Shown: positions 33,648 to 43,262 of the stretch, piece after piece | Position numbering within the stretch: position 1 is the first letter of the stretch | Layout: the number at the start of each line of letters is the position of its first letter | Origin: Butyricimonas paravirosa | GTDB lineage: Bacteria; Bacteroidota; Bacteroidia; Bacteroidales; Marinifilaceae | Assembly (NCBI RefSeq): GCF_032878955.1 | Contig: NZ_CP043839.1 | Coordinates: forward strand, 5,332,001-5,396,000 | Direction: 5' to 3' | Length of the DNA stretch: 64,000 nt | The notes under the pieces: model-generated | What the model was told of the DNA's origin: nothing | Database searches by the model: none | Seen by the model: only the letters and a program-made list of their open reading frames with translations | Position numbers and translations under genes: made by a program

Positions 33648-34871
33648 ATGCTGCCAGTAGTTGAGCGTTTTATCAGGTATGCTAAGATTCACACGGAATC
33701 GGATCGGGAGACGGGTTTAGTTCCAAGTACTCCGGGACAATTGCAGTTTGCCTATCTTCTTTGCGAGGAGATGCAGAAAATAGGGATGCAGGATGTTGCC
33801 GTGGATGATTACGGGTATGTCATGGGGTTTGTACCTGCTAATGCTGATAGAGAGTGTCCTTCGATAGGGTTTATCGCTCATATGGATACCAGTCCGGACA
33901 TGACGGGTAAACACGTGAAACCTCAGATTATCGAGAATTACAGGGGAAATGACGTGTTGTTGAACAAGGAAAAGGGATTCACGCTGTCACCGGATGATTT
34001 TCCGGAACTGATGAATTATGTCGGTACGGATTTGATCGTTACGGATGGTAACACGCTTTTAGGAGCAGATGACAAAGCGGGGATCGCCGAAATTCTGACA
34101 GCAATGGAGTATTTGGTTCAACATCCGGAAATCAAGCATGGACGTATTGCAGTTTGTTTCACGCCGGATGAAGAAATCGGGGAAGGTGTTGATCATTTTG
34201 ATCTGAAAAAATTCGGGGCTAAATTTGCCTATACTTTGGATGGGGGAGAGATCGGAGAGTTAGAGTGTGAGAATTTTAATGCTGCTTTAGCTCGTTTGAC
34301 GTTTAAAGGGCGTAATTTTCATCCGGGATATGCCAAGAATAAAATGGTCAATTCAATCAAGGTGGCTAATGAATTTATGGCTAGTCTCCCTAAAAAAGAT
34401 GCTCCGGAATATACCTCCGGTTACGAAGGGTTCTTTCATATCTATTCCATTAAAGGGACGGTAGAAGAAACCTTGTTGGAAATATTGATTCGCGATTTTG
34501 ATAAGGAGCGTTTTGAATGGAGAAAGGACGTCATTGAAAATGGAGTTCGGGAATATTCAAAGAAGTATGATTTACCGGTACTTCTGGAAATGAAGGATCA
34601 GTATGCGAATATGAAAGAACGTTTGGAACCGGTAAGATATATCGTAGAAATAGCCAAACAGGCCATGGCAGAATTGGGCATTAAACCTTTGATTGTTCCT
34701 ATTCGCGGTGGTACTAACGGGTCAAGATTGTCATTTATGGGATTGCCCACACCGAATTTGTCCAATGGGGCGCATAACGGGCATGGACGTTACGAGTATA
34801 TCCCCGTGTCTTCCATGGAGAAGATCGTGAACGTGATTGTGAAGATCTCCGAGTTATGTGCTAAAATATAA
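33648..34871 (+). CDS. pepT: Peptidase T (tripeptide aminopeptidase)
   Basis: A 407-residue M20 family dizinc aminopeptidase that removes the N-terminal residue from tripeptides in the cytoplasm. All metal ligands are visible: IAHMDTSPD (His), LLGADDKAG (bridging Asp), TPDEEIGEG (general base Glu and ligand Glu), YTLDGGEIGELE (Asp), and SNGAHNGHGRYEY (His). Length and order match PepT. A strong terminator follows. Confidence 0.95.
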   Translation: MLPVVERFIRYAKIHTESDRETGLVPSTPGQLQFAYLLCEEMQKIGMQDVAVDDYGYVMGFVPANADRECPSIGFIAHMDTSPDMTGKHVKPQIIENYRGNDVLLNKEKGFTLSPDDFPELMNYVGTDLIVTDGNTLLGADDKAGIAEILTAMEYLVQHPEIKHGRIAVCFTPDEEIGEGVDHFDLKKFGAKFAYTLDGGEIGELECENFNAALARLTFKGRNFHPGYAKNKMVNSIKVANEFMASLPKKDAPEYTSGYEGFFHIYSIKGTVEETLLEILIRDFDKERFEWRKDVIENGVREYSKKYDLPVLLEMKDQYANMKERLEPVRYIVEIAKQAMAELGIKPLIVPIRGGTNGSRLSFMGLPTPNLSNGAHNGHGRYEYIPVSSMEKIVNVIVKISELCAKI

Positions 34872-34892
34872 GTGAAGAAACACTTCTTCTGA

Positions 34893-34922
34893 AGCAGGTT
34901 AGAAAATAACCTGCTTTTTTTA
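34893..34922 (+). terminator. Rho-independent terminator after pepT
   Basis: Nine-bp stem AGCAGGTTA / TAACCTGCT (34893-34901 with 34907-34915) with loop GAAAA, then a T-run. Confidence 0.88.
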
Positions 34923-34996
34923 TAACAAATCTTTGTTGTTTTACGTTTACCAGTCAAAAGATATTAAAATTTAAACCTAAATAATTTAATGAGAGT

Positions 34997-35869
34997 ATGA
35001 TGAAAAGATTCTTTGTTATTGCCCTATTTGTATTGGGTTTAGGACAATTGTATGCGCAACCGGTAAGAGATACTGCATGGACAAAAGCCGGTTACTTCGG
35101 GTTAAAATTAACGCAAGTAAGTTTGAGTAGTTGGTCTGCCGGAGGTGAGTCTGCTTTGGCATTTGATAGCCAGATAACATATAGTGCCGATTTTAAACGA
35201 GATCGTCAGTTGTGGCAAAATCGTTTGGAACTGGGATACGGTTTGACGAAAAATGATGGCAAGAGTGCCCGGAAAACAAACGATAAGATATACTTCGCCT
35301 CGACTTACGGGTATCAGATTTACAAGACACTTTACTGGAGTGCTTTATTGAACTTCAACACACAGTTTGCGAAAGGATACGATTACAACATCGAGGATTC
35401 TGACTTTATCTCAAAGTTTATGGCTCCGGGATACTTGATGATTGGTACCGGTGTTACTTGGAGTCCGAATAAGATATTCACTGCCACTTTCACTCCGGCC
35501 TCTTGGAGGGGAACTATTGTTGCCGACAGTCGTTTGGCAGATGAAGGGGCTTTCGGTGTGGATAAAGGAAAACATCTATTATCCGAGTTTGGTGCAAACT
35601 TGAAAGCAGAGGTGAATTACGAGTTTTTGCCTAACATGAAGGTTTATTCTCGTTTGGAATTATATTCCAATTATCTGGAAGATCCTCAGAACGTGGATGT
35701 TCGCTGGGAGGTACAATTAAATATGGCGATTAATAAATGGTTTTCAACGACTTTGTCAACAAACTTGTTATATGACAATGATGTAAAGATCGCCCAAAAA
35801 GACGGTACTGCGGGTCCGAGAGTACAGTTTAAAGAAGTGTTGGGAGTGGGACTTCAGATAAATTTCTAA
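34997..35869 (+). CDS. DUF3078 family outer-membrane beta-barrel protein
   Basis: A 290-residue exported protein with a signal peptide ending QLYAQP. The next segment (DTAWTKAGYFGLKLTQVSLSSWSAGGESAL) is the usual start of DUF3078 proteins, followed by alternating strands (NRLELGYGLTKND, WSALLNFNTQFAKGYDY) and a terminal Phe (GVGLQINF). It is likely an outer-membrane barrel of unknown role in Bacteroidetes. ATG 35000 is an equally possible start. It is flanked by terminators on both sides, so it is a single-gene unit. Confidence 0.8.
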   Translation: MMKRFFVIALFVLGLGQLYAQPVRDTAWTKAGYFGLKLTQVSLSSWSAGGESALAFDSQITYSADFKRDRQLWQNRLELGYGLTKNDGKSARKTNDKIYFASTYGYQIYKTLYWSALLNFNTQFAKGYDYNIEDSDFISKFMAPGYLMIGTGVTWSPNKIFTATFTPASWRGTIVADSRLADEGAFGVDKGKHLLSEFGANLKAEVNYEFLPNMKVYSRLELYSNYLEDPQNVDVRWEVQLNMAINKWFSTTLSTNLLYDNDVKIAQKDGTAGPRVQFKEVLGVGLQINF

Positions 35870-35886
35870 GAGCTGATTTTGATATA

Positions 35887-35920
35887 AAAAAAGGGTTCAG
35901 AATTTCTGAACCCTTTTTTT
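35887..35920. terminator. Bidirectional terminator
   Basis: Stem GGGTTCAG / CTGAACCC (35893-35900 with 35906-35913), with A-run on the left and T-run on the right, serving both DUF3078 and the convergent peptide transporter. Confidence 0.88.
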
Positions 35921-35938
35921 ATATGTTGATAAATAAGG

Positions 35939-37498
35939 TTATTTTGTCACTCTTTCAAGCCATTTCACCATACCAAGCATAACACCCATAGATACAAGGC
36001 ATACGATCAAGAATACTGACCAGCATTGCCAGATCGGCCATGAGTTGTACATGAGAGGACCAATCCAAAGTAGAAGGTTACCAAGAGCGGTAGCAGCAAG
36101 CCACAAACCTTGACACAAGCCAAGCATACTTTTTGGAGCAACTTTTGATACAAATGATAATCCTAGAGGTGAGATAAATAACTCAGCAACTGTTAAGAAG
36201 AAGTAAGTAACGATAAGAACCCACCAATGAGCTTTTGCTGCCATTTGTTCTGCAATAGGAAGACCTCTGAACGCGTCTGCGGAAGGATAACCTTTCATGA
36301 TTGAGAAAACAGCAAGGAACAAGAATGCCAAACCTGCAATGAACATACCGATGGCAATCTTTCTTGGGGTTGAAATCTCTTTACCGCGTCTTGCAAGGAA
36401 TCCGAAAATTGCCATAATCATTGGAGTAAGGACAATAACAAAGAACGGGTTGATAGCTTGCCATACTTCAGGAGCAACTGCAGAAGAATCTACGAAGTCG
36501 CGGGCAAAGAATGAAAGGGACATACCGTTCTGGTGGAATGAGAACCAGAAGAAGATAACGATGCCTAAAACAGCAAATAATGCATACATTCTTTGTTTAA
36601 TCTCTTTAGCCATAGCAGCTTTTTCCTCTGCCGTGTAGGTTACACTCTGTGTTACGGCTTTCTTTGCCGGATTCGGGAATGTTTTTTGCGAAACAAAGAA
36701 AATTACAAGAGAAATAAGCATGGCTGCAACAGAAGCAATGAATGAGTAGTGAATACCTTCATTAAAAATTTGCAGATATTGGAGACAAGAGGCTGTCATA
36801 TCGGTGATAGCTCCTCCGGCAGCAGTCATAAGTTGCTGTAAGTTAGCAAGAGCTTCGGGAGCCATGTTTGCAGCATTATTAATGTACTCGTGGCAAAGGG
36901 CAGGAAGCTGTGCGTTATAAGATAATCCGTTTACTCCCAACCACCATTGGCGTAAAACCGGAGCGATGAACGGAGCAATTAGACCACCCACGTTGATGAA
37001 TACGTAGAAAATCTGGAAACCTGAATCTCTCTTGTCTTTTGCAATTTTGAGAGCTTCTGGCCCTTGTTTTGCAGCCTCGGCTTCAAAATTATCATACATT
37101 TGACCTACAATTGCCTGCAAGTTACCTTTGAATAAACCGTTACCGAATGCAATCAAGAACAAAGCAACACAAGTAAGAGTTAATAACCAAGTTGTATTTT
37201 GCGATGTCGCGAGGATTGGAACAGATAGGATAATGTACCCTATTGCCATAACTACAAGACCCGTCTTAATGGTTCCTTTGTAGTTTTGCGTGCGGTCAGC
37301 AATAAGACCTCCGACAAGGCTTAAAATGTATATGCCGGCGTAAAAAAAGGAATAAATGGTACCACTGGCGGCTTCGCTCAAACCAAATTTAGAACATAGG
37401 AACAACACTAGCACGGCATTCATGATGTAATAGCCGAAACGTTCTCCCATATTACTTAGAGCCGCGGTGAGCAACCCTTTAGGATGATTTTTGAACAT
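35939..37498 (-). CDS. POT family proton-dependent oligopeptide transporter
   Basis: A 519-residue major facilitator of the POT/PTR group, importing di- and tripeptides with protons. The N-terminus (HPKGLLTAALSNMGERFGYYIMNAVLVLFL) holds the ExxER-type signature in the form MGERFGYY; GNGLFKGNLQAIVGQMY is the second PTR motif. About 14 hydrophobic segments can be traced. The central insert near residues 180-250 is typical of long bacterial POT proteins. Together with nearby pepT it fits peptide uptake and hydrolysis. Confidence 0.92.
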   Translation of the reverse strand: MFKNHPKGLLTAALSNMGERFGYYIMNAVLVLFLCSKFGLSEAASGTIYSFFYAGIYILSLVGGLIADRTQNYKGTIKTGLVVMAIGYIILSVPILATSQNTTWLLTLTCVALFLIAFGNGLFKGNLQAIVGQMYDNFEAEAAKQGPEALKIAKDKRDSGFQIFYVFINVGGLIAPFIAPVLRQWWLGVNGLSYNAQLPALCHEYINNAANMAPEALANLQQLMTAAGGAITDMTASCLQYLQIFNEGIHYSFIASVAAMLISLVIFFVSQKTFPNPAKKAVTQSVTYTAEEKAAMAKEIKQRMYALFAVLGIVIFFWFSFHQNGMSLSFFARDFVDSSAVAPEVWQAINPFFVIVLTPMIMAIFGFLARRGKEISTPRKIAIGMFIAGLAFLFLAVFSIMKGYPSADAFRGLPIAEQMAAKAHWWVLIVTYFFLTVAELFISPLGLSFVSKVAPKSMLGLCQGLWLAATALGNLLLWIGPLMYNSWPIWQCWSVFLIVCLVSMGVMLGMVKWLERVTK

Positions 37499-37560
37499 AA
37501 CTTTTGTTTTTAATTTGTATTGGTAAATAATTAAATTTTTTCGTTCACGCTAATAGTCTG

Positions 37561-37568
37561 CAAATATA
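37561..37568 (-). promoter_or_regulatory. Possible -7 box for the peptide transporter
   Basis: On the minus strand TATATTTG fits TAnnTTTG, 63 bp before the transporter start. The same 103-bp gap must also hold the divergent nnr promoter; TATCTTTA near 37579 is a near match for it. Confidence 0.45.
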
Positions 37569-37616
37569 AATTATTTTTTTATCTTTAGTCATTGAAAACG
37601 TTTGAAACCTATCGTC

Positions 37617-39152
37617 ATGTTGAAGAATAATAAAATTTTCAAGACATCGGATTTACAAAAATTGGATAAATATACGATTGAGAATGAGCCGGTAACATCA
37701 TTAGATTTGATGGAGAGGGCGGCTACTGTTTTTACAGAAAAATTATTGATTTTTTTTCCCAATAGTCATATTTTTAACATTCTGGCCGGTTCCGGAAATA
37801 ACGGGGGAGACGGGTATGTTGTGGCAAGATTGTTACATCAAAAAGGATTGAATGTCAAGGCTTTCGGTTTGCATGAAAACGATTGTCTCTCTCCGGATTG
37901 TGCCGTGAACAGGAAACGTTTCATTGATATGGGAGGATGTTATATTGAGGTGAAAAATCCGGATAATTTGCAGCCGGACGAAAATAGTGTGCTGGTGGAT
38001 GCCATTTTCGGGGCCGGATTAAATCGTCCGGTAACGGGATTTTTGGGAGATATAATTCACCGGATAAATTGTTTGTCCCATCCGGTTGTAGCAATAGATA
38101 TGCCATCCGGTTTGATGGGAGAGGATAACGGGGAAAATAACGGGGCGATCATAAAGGCCGATTACACGTTCACTTTTCAATTTCCTAAATTAGCCTTTAT
38201 GTTCCCGGAAAATGTAGTTTACGTGGGACATTGGGAAGTGCTGGATATTCGTTTACACCCGATTATCTTGCGGGAGTATCCTGCTGCTTATTATTATCTG
38301 ACAGAAGAAGTGGTTGCATCCCGGTTATTGATCCCGGGAAAGTTCTCTCACAAGGGGACTTTGGGTAATACCTTATTAATAGTAGGCTCTTATTCCATGA
38401 TGGGGGCAGCCATGTTAGCAGCCAAAGGGGCTATTCGGTCCGGAACGGGACTGCTTTCCGTGCATGTTCCCCGTAAGTTGAAAGAAATGATTCATCTCTC
38501 CGTGCCGGAGGCTCTGGTTGAAGTGGATCGGAATGAATTTTGTTTTTCCGGTGTAGACAATCTTTCCCGTATCCAAGCGGTTGGGATTGGTTCGGGGATC
38601 GGGACTTCACCTGTCACGGCAGAAGGAATTCGTCAGCTATTATCCGTATGGCGAGGAAAGATCGTGTTGGATGCAGACGCCTTGAATTTGTTGGCAGCGG
38701 ATTCCGGATTACTGGAACTGCTTCCGAAAGGAGCCGTGCTGACACCTCACCCGAAAGAATTTGAAAGATTAGCAGGAAAAAGTGTAAATGATTTTGATAG
38801 ATTAAATAAATTAAGCACCTTTGCAAGTCTACACCAAGTGTATGTCGTGCTGAAAGGTGCGCATACAATAATAGCTACCCCGGAGGGTGAATGTTACTTT
38901 AACATGACAGGTAACCCGGGAATGGCTAAAGGGGGAGCAGGAGACGTGTTGACGGGTATTATTGCGGCTTTACTGGCAAGTGGACATTCGTCATTGGATG
39001 CGGCGATAATCGGGGTATATGCCCACGGTTGGGCTGGTGATTTGGTTGCGGAAGAGCAGGGAATGAGAGGTACACGTGCCGGGGACATTGCCGATAAACT
39101 GGGTTGGGTGTGGAAAAAGATGGAAACATATAATATGGCTAAACAGCGATAG
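37617..39152 (+). CDS. nnr: Bifunctional NAD(P)HX epimerase / ADP-dependent NAD(P)HX dehydratase
   Basis: A 511-residue repair enzyme for hydrated NADH/NADPH. The N-terminal epimerase domain (to about residue 215) shows GSGNNGGDGYVVARLL and VDAIFGAGLNRPVTG. The C-terminal dehydratase domain (about 225-505) shows GSYSMMGAAMLAAKGAIRSGTG, LTPHPKEFERL and the ADP/phosphate-binding GMAKGGAGDVLTGII. Start is ATG 37617; the frame also opens at a TTG 15 bp upstream with no support. It overlaps nothing and is followed after 4 bp by DUF4831. Confidence 0.93.
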   Translation: MLKNNKIFKTSDLQKLDKYTIENEPVTSLDLMERAATVFTEKLLIFFPNSHIFNILAGSGNNGGDGYVVARLLHQKGLNVKAFGLHENDCLSPDCAVNRKRFIDMGGCYIEVKNPDNLQPDENSVLVDAIFGAGLNRPVTGFLGDIIHRINCLSHPVVAIDMPSGLMGEDNGENNGAIIKADYTFTFQFPKLAFMFPENVVYVGHWEVLDIRLHPIILREYPAAYYYLTEEVVASRLLIPGKFSHKGTLGNTLLIVGSYSMMGAAMLAAKGAIRSGTGLLSVHVPRKLKEMIHLSVPEALVEVDRNEFCFSGVDNLSRIQAVGIGSGIGTSPVTAEGIRQLLSVWRGKIVLDADALNLLAADSGLLELLPKGAVLTPHPKEFERLAGKSVNDFDRLNKLSTFASLHQVYVVLKGAHTIIATPEGECYFNMTGNPGMAKGGAGDVLTGIIAALLASGHSSLDAAIIGVYAHGWAGDLVAEEQGMRGTRAGDIADKLGWVWKKMETYNMAKQR

Positions 39153-39156
39153 AAAG

Positions 39157-40269
39157 ATGAAAAAGTTATTTTTTATAATCGGGTTAGTGGGATTAATATC
39201 CCTGTCTGTTTCGGGACAGAAAAAGAGAGAATTGACCACGCAGGTGTCAGTTGATTATACTTTACCAAAGATCAGTTACGACGTGGTTGTTACGATGGAA
39301 TGTAGTCGTTTGATTCCGGGGCCTTTCCGACAATATGCCGAACAACAGTTAGGTGTTTCTCCGGAAATCACGAGTGAAGGCGAAGAATGGATGATTAAAA
39401 ACATCAAATTTATTCCGCGGGCCTTGCCTGATCCGAAAGCTTCTTATACTGTGAATGCTGTCGGAGAATATAACTCTATTTTATTGAATGTAACTCCTGA
39501 AGGCTTTTTAGCCGGTGTGGGAAGTGGCATCACGAACCAAACTCGTGACGAAGAGATTGTTTACGAGGAAAAGGAGAAAAGCGTGGGAACAGGTATTAAT
39601 TACGTGTATTTCGGTATTCGTTCCACCCAAAAGGAAGTTCTTGATTCCAATTTCACGGAGATGGAAGTTGAAGGTGAGATGCGCCGGGTATGGGACCCGA
39701 TAGAACGGCACGTGTTAAAAGAAAATAAAGATTACGTGGATGAGATCACGTCAGAGATATTCAATATTCGTAAAAAGAGATTGGAATTACTGGCCGGAGG
39801 TTCGGCCACGTCAGAAGCTTTAAAAGCTCTGGATGAACTTGAGGCAAATTACATGAGTTTGTTCATGGGAAAAAGGGAAACCCGTGAAGTGGTTAAAACC
39901 ATCTCTTTTGTTCCGGAAAAAGCCGATGAATCGATTGTTTTGTTCCGTTTTTCTGCGAACGACGGGATCACGGCAAGAAATAACGTGTCTGCTATCCCTT
40001 ATATTGTTGAATTGAAAAATATCTATGTTCCGAAAAAAGATGCCCAACAGGCAGGGAATTCCCGTCCGGTTCCGTCTCTCTCTTATCGAGAACCGGCTGT
40101 TGCCGATTTGTGTTTGCTGAAAGGAAAAGAGACCGTGATGACTGTTCGGTGTGTTATACCACAACTCGGATTCATCAAGCAATTCCCTTTGGATGTCATC
40201 AATAACGAAGGTATTTCTATTGATTTCTACCCGCAATATGGTTCTATAAAAGGTATAATGAAAAAATAG
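39157..40269 (+). CDS. DUF4831 family exported protein
   Basis: A 370-residue protein with a signal peptide ending SVSGQK. The segments YTLPKISYDVVVTMECSRLIPGPFRQYAEQQLG and YNSILLNVTPEGFLAGV are typical of DUF4831, a Bacteroidetes family without known function. ATG 39157 was chosen: it is 4 bp past the nnr stop, whereas the longer frame runs back into nnr. It probably lies in one operon with nnr and the CLC channel gene. Confidence 0.78.
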   Translation: MKKLFFIIGLVGLISLSVSGQKKRELTTQVSVDYTLPKISYDVVVTMECSRLIPGPFRQYAEQQLGVSPEITSEGEEWMIKNIKFIPRALPDPKASYTVNAVGEYNSILLNVTPEGFLAGVGSGITNQTRDEEIVYEEKEKSVGTGINYVYFGIRSTQKEVLDSNFTEMEVEGEMRRVWDPIERHVLKENKDYVDEITSEIFNIRKKRLELLAGGSATSEALKALDELEANYMSLFMGKRETREVVKTISFVPEKADESIVLFRFSANDGITARNNVSAIPYIVELKNIYVPKKDAQQAGNSRPVPSLSYREPAVADLCLLKGKETVMTVRCVIPQLGFIKQFPLDVINNEGISIDFYPQYGSIKGIMKK

Positions 40270-40288
40270 TTTGATACACTTTTAGATC

Positions 40289-42076
40289 ATGGCGGCGATT
40301 AACGAAAAGGGGTTATTGGGGAAATTTTTGGTGTGGCGGGTCCGTTATATCAAAGAGAAGCAATTTATTGTCATGCTGAGTATTCTGGTTGGTATTGTTA
40401 CCGGCTTGGCGGGAGTTGTGCTGAAAAATATGGTACATTTTACTCATATGTTTTTCACGGAACGGATGCAGGTGGACAGTGGTAACTTGCTTTTCTTTAT
40501 ATACCCTTTTATCGGAATATTGCTGACGACATTATTTGTGAAATTTTTCGTGAAAGAGGGAATCAGTCATGGTGTGACAAAGGTATTGTATGCTATTTCC
40601 CGTCGCAATAGTATGATCAAGCCGCACAACAACTATACCTCGATGATTGCCAGTACCCTGACCATCGGTTTTGGTGGATCGGTCGGGACGGAGGCTACCA
40701 TCGTGTTGACCGGGGCGTCAATTGGTTCGAATCTGGCACGCTTGTTTCGGATGAACTACAAGGTGATGACCTTGATGATCGGTTGTGGTGCGGCAGGTGC
40801 CATTGCCGGGATCTTTAAAGCTCCGATTGCCGGGATTGTATTCACGATGGAGGTGTTGATGCTTGATTTGACGATGGCCTCGTTGGTACCGTTGATGTTC
40901 ACGGCTATTACCTCGTACGTGGTTACATTCTTCCTCATGGGGGATGGTTTCGTGTTTTCCTACCAGATCACGGATAAATTCGTGATGGCCAATTTCCCTT
41001 ACTACGTTATACTGGGAATCTTTGCCGGGGTGTTGTCCGTGTATTTCGTTCGGATGAATCTCCGGGTAGAACAATTCTTAGGGCGTATCAAGCATACATG
41101 GAAAAGAATAGCCATCGGTGGAGCCTTGCTAGGTGTCATTATTTTCGTGTTTCCTCCTCTATACGGTGAAGGATACACGGCTTTGGATGACATGATGGCC
41201 GGACATTCCGATAAATTATTGAATAATACCTATTTCTTCGGTTTTCGGGATAGTGCCTGGATGATGATTCTTTTCGTGGTCGGGTTGATATTCGTAAAAG
41301 TGATTGCCACGGCCTTAACCAATGGTAGTGGGGGTGTTGGTGGTGTTTTTGCTCCGAGTTTGTTCACGGGTGGTGTTGCCGGGTATTTGTTGGCGATGTT
41401 GATTAATATGAGCGGAATCCGTATCGTGGAACCCAGTCATTTCGTCTTGGCGGGAATGGCGGGAACGATGTCCGGGGTCATGAAGGCCCCGTTAACAGCC
41501 ATGTTCTTGATTGCCGAGATTTCGGGAGGTTATGCCTTATTTCTACCTTTGATGCTGACCTCGGTTATTTCTTACCTGACCAGTCAAGGGATGGAACCTT
41601 ATTCTATTTATGCCCGTCGTTTAGCCATGCAGGGAGACCTGTTGACTCATAATAAGGATAAAGCCGTGTTGACTTTGATGAAATTGAACAAGGTGGTGGA
41701 AACGGATTTCAAGACGATCGAGGTGGACGCGACATTAGGTGATCTGGTAAAGGTGGTTTCCAAATCGAGCCGGAATTTATTCCCTGTTTTGAATTCCAAC
41801 CAGCAATTGCTGGGGATTGTTTTGCTGGATGACATTCGTAAAGTGATGTTTAATCAAGAATTGTATTCGAAAACTTACGTGCGGGATTTCATGACAACGC
41901 CTTCCGTGGTGATTGACATCAACGACTCGATGGAGGTTGTTATGAAGAAATTCGAGGATTCAAAAGCGTGGAATCTACCCGTCCTTCAAGATCATAAATA
42001 TATTGGTTTTGTTTCTAAAGCGAAGATATTCAACACGTATCGAAAAGTGTTGATTCATTTCTCCGATGATGAATAG
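40289..42076 (+). CDS. CLC-type chloride channel/transporter with C-terminal CBS pair
   Basis: A 595-residue CLC protein. The three ion-pathway motifs are present: GSVGTEATIV (in place of GREGP, gating Glu kept), GGVGGVFAPSLFTGG and a late Tyr-bearing helix (SYLTSQGMEPYSIYARR). The last ~140 residues form two CBS domains (VEVDATLGDLVKVVSKSSRNLFPVLN and DINDSMEVVMKKFEDSKAWNLPVL), which bind nucleotides and regulate flux. It is third in the nnr-DUF4831 transcript, 19 bp after DUF4831. Confidence 0.92.
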   Translation: MAAINEKGLLGKFLVWRVRYIKEKQFIVMLSILVGIVTGLAGVVLKNMVHFTHMFFTERMQVDSGNLLFFIYPFIGILLTTLFVKFFVKEGISHGVTKVLYAISRRNSMIKPHNNYTSMIASTLTIGFGGSVGTEATIVLTGASIGSNLARLFRMNYKVMTLMIGCGAAGAIAGIFKAPIAGIVFTMEVLMLDLTMASLVPLMFTAITSYVVTFFLMGDGFVFSYQITDKFVMANFPYYVILGIFAGVLSVYFVRMNLRVEQFLGRIKHTWKRIAIGGALLGVIIFVFPPLYGEGYTALDDMMAGHSDKLLNNTYFFGFRDSAWMMILFVVGLIFVKVIATALTNGSGGVGGVFAPSLFTGGVAGYLLAMLINMSGIRIVEPSHFVLAGMAGTMSGVMKAPLTAMFLIAEISGGYALFLPLMLTSVISYLTSQGMEPYSIYARRLAMQGDLLTHNKDKAVLTLMKLNKVVETDFKTIEVDATLGDLVKVVSKSSRNLFPVLNSNQQLLGIVLLDDIRKVMFNQELYSKTYVRDFMTTPSVVIDINDSMEVVMKKFEDSKAWNLPVLQDHKYIGFVSKAKIFNTYRKVLIHFSDDE

Positions 42077-42106
42077 TTTTTAGTGTAACAATTTAAATCG
42101 TTTTGC

Positions 42107-42170
42107 GTTATTTATGGCGACACATTAGATTTAATGTGTCTAAATAACTTCTTATTAGGAAAAAGAAGTT
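42107..42170 (+). promoter_or_regulatory. Two competing stem-loops upstream of DUF2795
   Basis: First structure: GTTATTTA (42107-42114) and GACACATTA (42119-42127) pair with TAATGTGTC (42132-42140) and TAAATAAC (42141-42148), a 17-bp stem with one 4-nt bulge. Second: AACTTCTT (42146-42153) pairs with AAGAAGTT (42163-42170). They share bases 42146-42148, so full forms of both exclude each other. No T-run follows. Confidence 0.5.
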
Positions 42171-42236
42171 GTATTATTAGAAATAAACTATATATTCGCG
42201 GCAAAAATAAGAAATTACATTAAAAACGATATAACT

Positions 42237-42458
42237 ATGTATTGGACACTAGAACTTGCCTCAAAATTGGAAGATGCGCCTTGGCCAGCATCAAAAGATG
42301 AGTTGATAGACTACGCCATTCGTTCCGGGGCACCTATGGAAGTGATCGAAAATCTTCAGGATATCGAGGATGATGAGGAAATATTTGAAAGTATTGAAGA
42401 TATTTGGCCAGACTATCCGAGTAAAGATGACTTTTTCTTTAACGAGGACGAGTATTGA
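42237..42458 (+). CDS. DUF2795 small acidic protein
   Basis: A 73-residue, strongly acidic protein. The first 45 residues (YWTLELASKLEDAPWPASKDELIDYAIRSGAP region, then EVIENLQDI) are the DUF2795 fold, a small helical domain in which the spacing W-P-A-S-K-D-E-L is usual. The tail is rich in Asp and Glu (DDEEIFESIEDIWPD). Cytoplasmic, function unknown, and highly conserved in Bacteroidetes. Its 160-bp leader holds two stem-loops. A terminator follows. Confidence 0.8.
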   Translation: MYWTLELASKLEDAPWPASKDELIDYAIRSGAPMEVIENLQDIEDDEEIFESIEDIWPDYPSKDDFFFNEDEY

Positions 42459-42484
42459 TTTATTCAGGTAAATGAAAAAGATTA

Positions 42485-42517
42485 CGAACCACTCCGTAAG
42501 GGGTGGTTCGTTGTTTT
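42485..42517 (+). terminator. Rho-independent terminator after DUF2795
   Basis: Eleven-bp stem CGAACCACTCC / GGGGTGGTTCG (42485-42495 with 42500-42510, one G-U pair), followed by TTGTTTTAT. Confidence 0.85.
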
Positions 42518-42704
42518 ATATAACAAGAAGGAGTTTTCCCTATTGTTTGTGAGTGGACTTTCTTTTTTCATTATATATAGGGATTGTCATTTTTATTAAT
42601 AAATTTGATATTTGCATCCGAAAATTGTTAATATCAAGAGAAAAATTTGGAGGTTTTAGACAGATATTGTCTTGATGATGGGTGTGATATTTTAATAAAA
42701 GGTT

Positions 42705-43262
42705 ATGATGAAGTCCATGAAAATATTAGTGAAACAAGTGTCAAATGGTGATAGAAAGGCGTATGCGACTTTGTTTCATGAATTTTACACACCTTTATTA
42801 TTTTATTCCATAAAATTCACGAAGAACCGGGAGGCCTCAGAAGATATTATTCAGGATTTTTTTTGTCGTTTGTGGGAGGATCGTAAGAGGTTGATAAATG
42901 ACAAGTCCTTTCATGCTTATATTTATAGTTCTGTGCGGAATCGTTCGTTAAATTATTTAAGAGATTCCCGTTCTGTTTCTATCGAAGGTTTTGAAAAACA
43001 ATCTGATGAGGATTTCTTGCGGGAGATGATGGAAGAAGAGGTGTATAGAGAGTTGTATGCTGCTATTCAGAAACTGCCTGAACGTTGTCGCCAAATTTTT
43101 TTATTGAAACTGGACGGGGAAGAAAATCAAAAAATTGCTGATAAGCTTCAGATATCAGAGGAAACCGTCAGGAGTCAGTTGAGAAGAGGTAAAGAGTTAC
43201 TACAAAATAATGTTATCAGTTTTTATGTTTTGGGGGTAATATGTTATTGGTGTGATTTGTGA
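42705..43262 (+). CDS. ECF-type RNA polymerase sigma-70 factor
   Basis: A 185-residue ECF sigma factor of the Bacteroides expansion type. Region 2 (FHEFYTPLLFYSIKFTKNREASEDIIQDFFCRLWEDR) binds core polymerase and the -10 element; region 4 (LPERCRQIFLLKLDGEENQKIADKLQISEETVRSQLRRG) is the HTH for -35 recognition. Its partner is the FecR protein 433 bp downstream, and the target is probably the following SusC/SusD genes. The C-terminus (FYVLGVICYWCDL) is hydrophobic, as in many members. Candidate promoter: TTG at 42584 with GATATTTG at 42607-42614. Confidence 0.92.
   Translation: MMKSMKILVKQVSNGDRKAYATLFHEFYTPLLFYSIKFTKNREASEDIIQDFFCRLWEDRKRLINDKSFHAYIYSSVRNRSLNYLRDSRSVSIEGFEKQSDEDFLREMMEEEVYRELYAAIQKLPERCRQIFLLKLDGEENQKIADKLQISEETVRSQLRRGKELLQNNVISFYVLGVICYWCDL

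Noticed and set aside
39076..39156. Upstream ATG for DUF4831
   Set aside because: It lies inside the nnr gene in another frame; the signal peptide starts at ATG 39157.
40680..40720. CLC channel with a lost GREGP motif
   Set aside because: The gating Glu is kept in GSVGTEATIV, a variant I consider ordinary for this clade.
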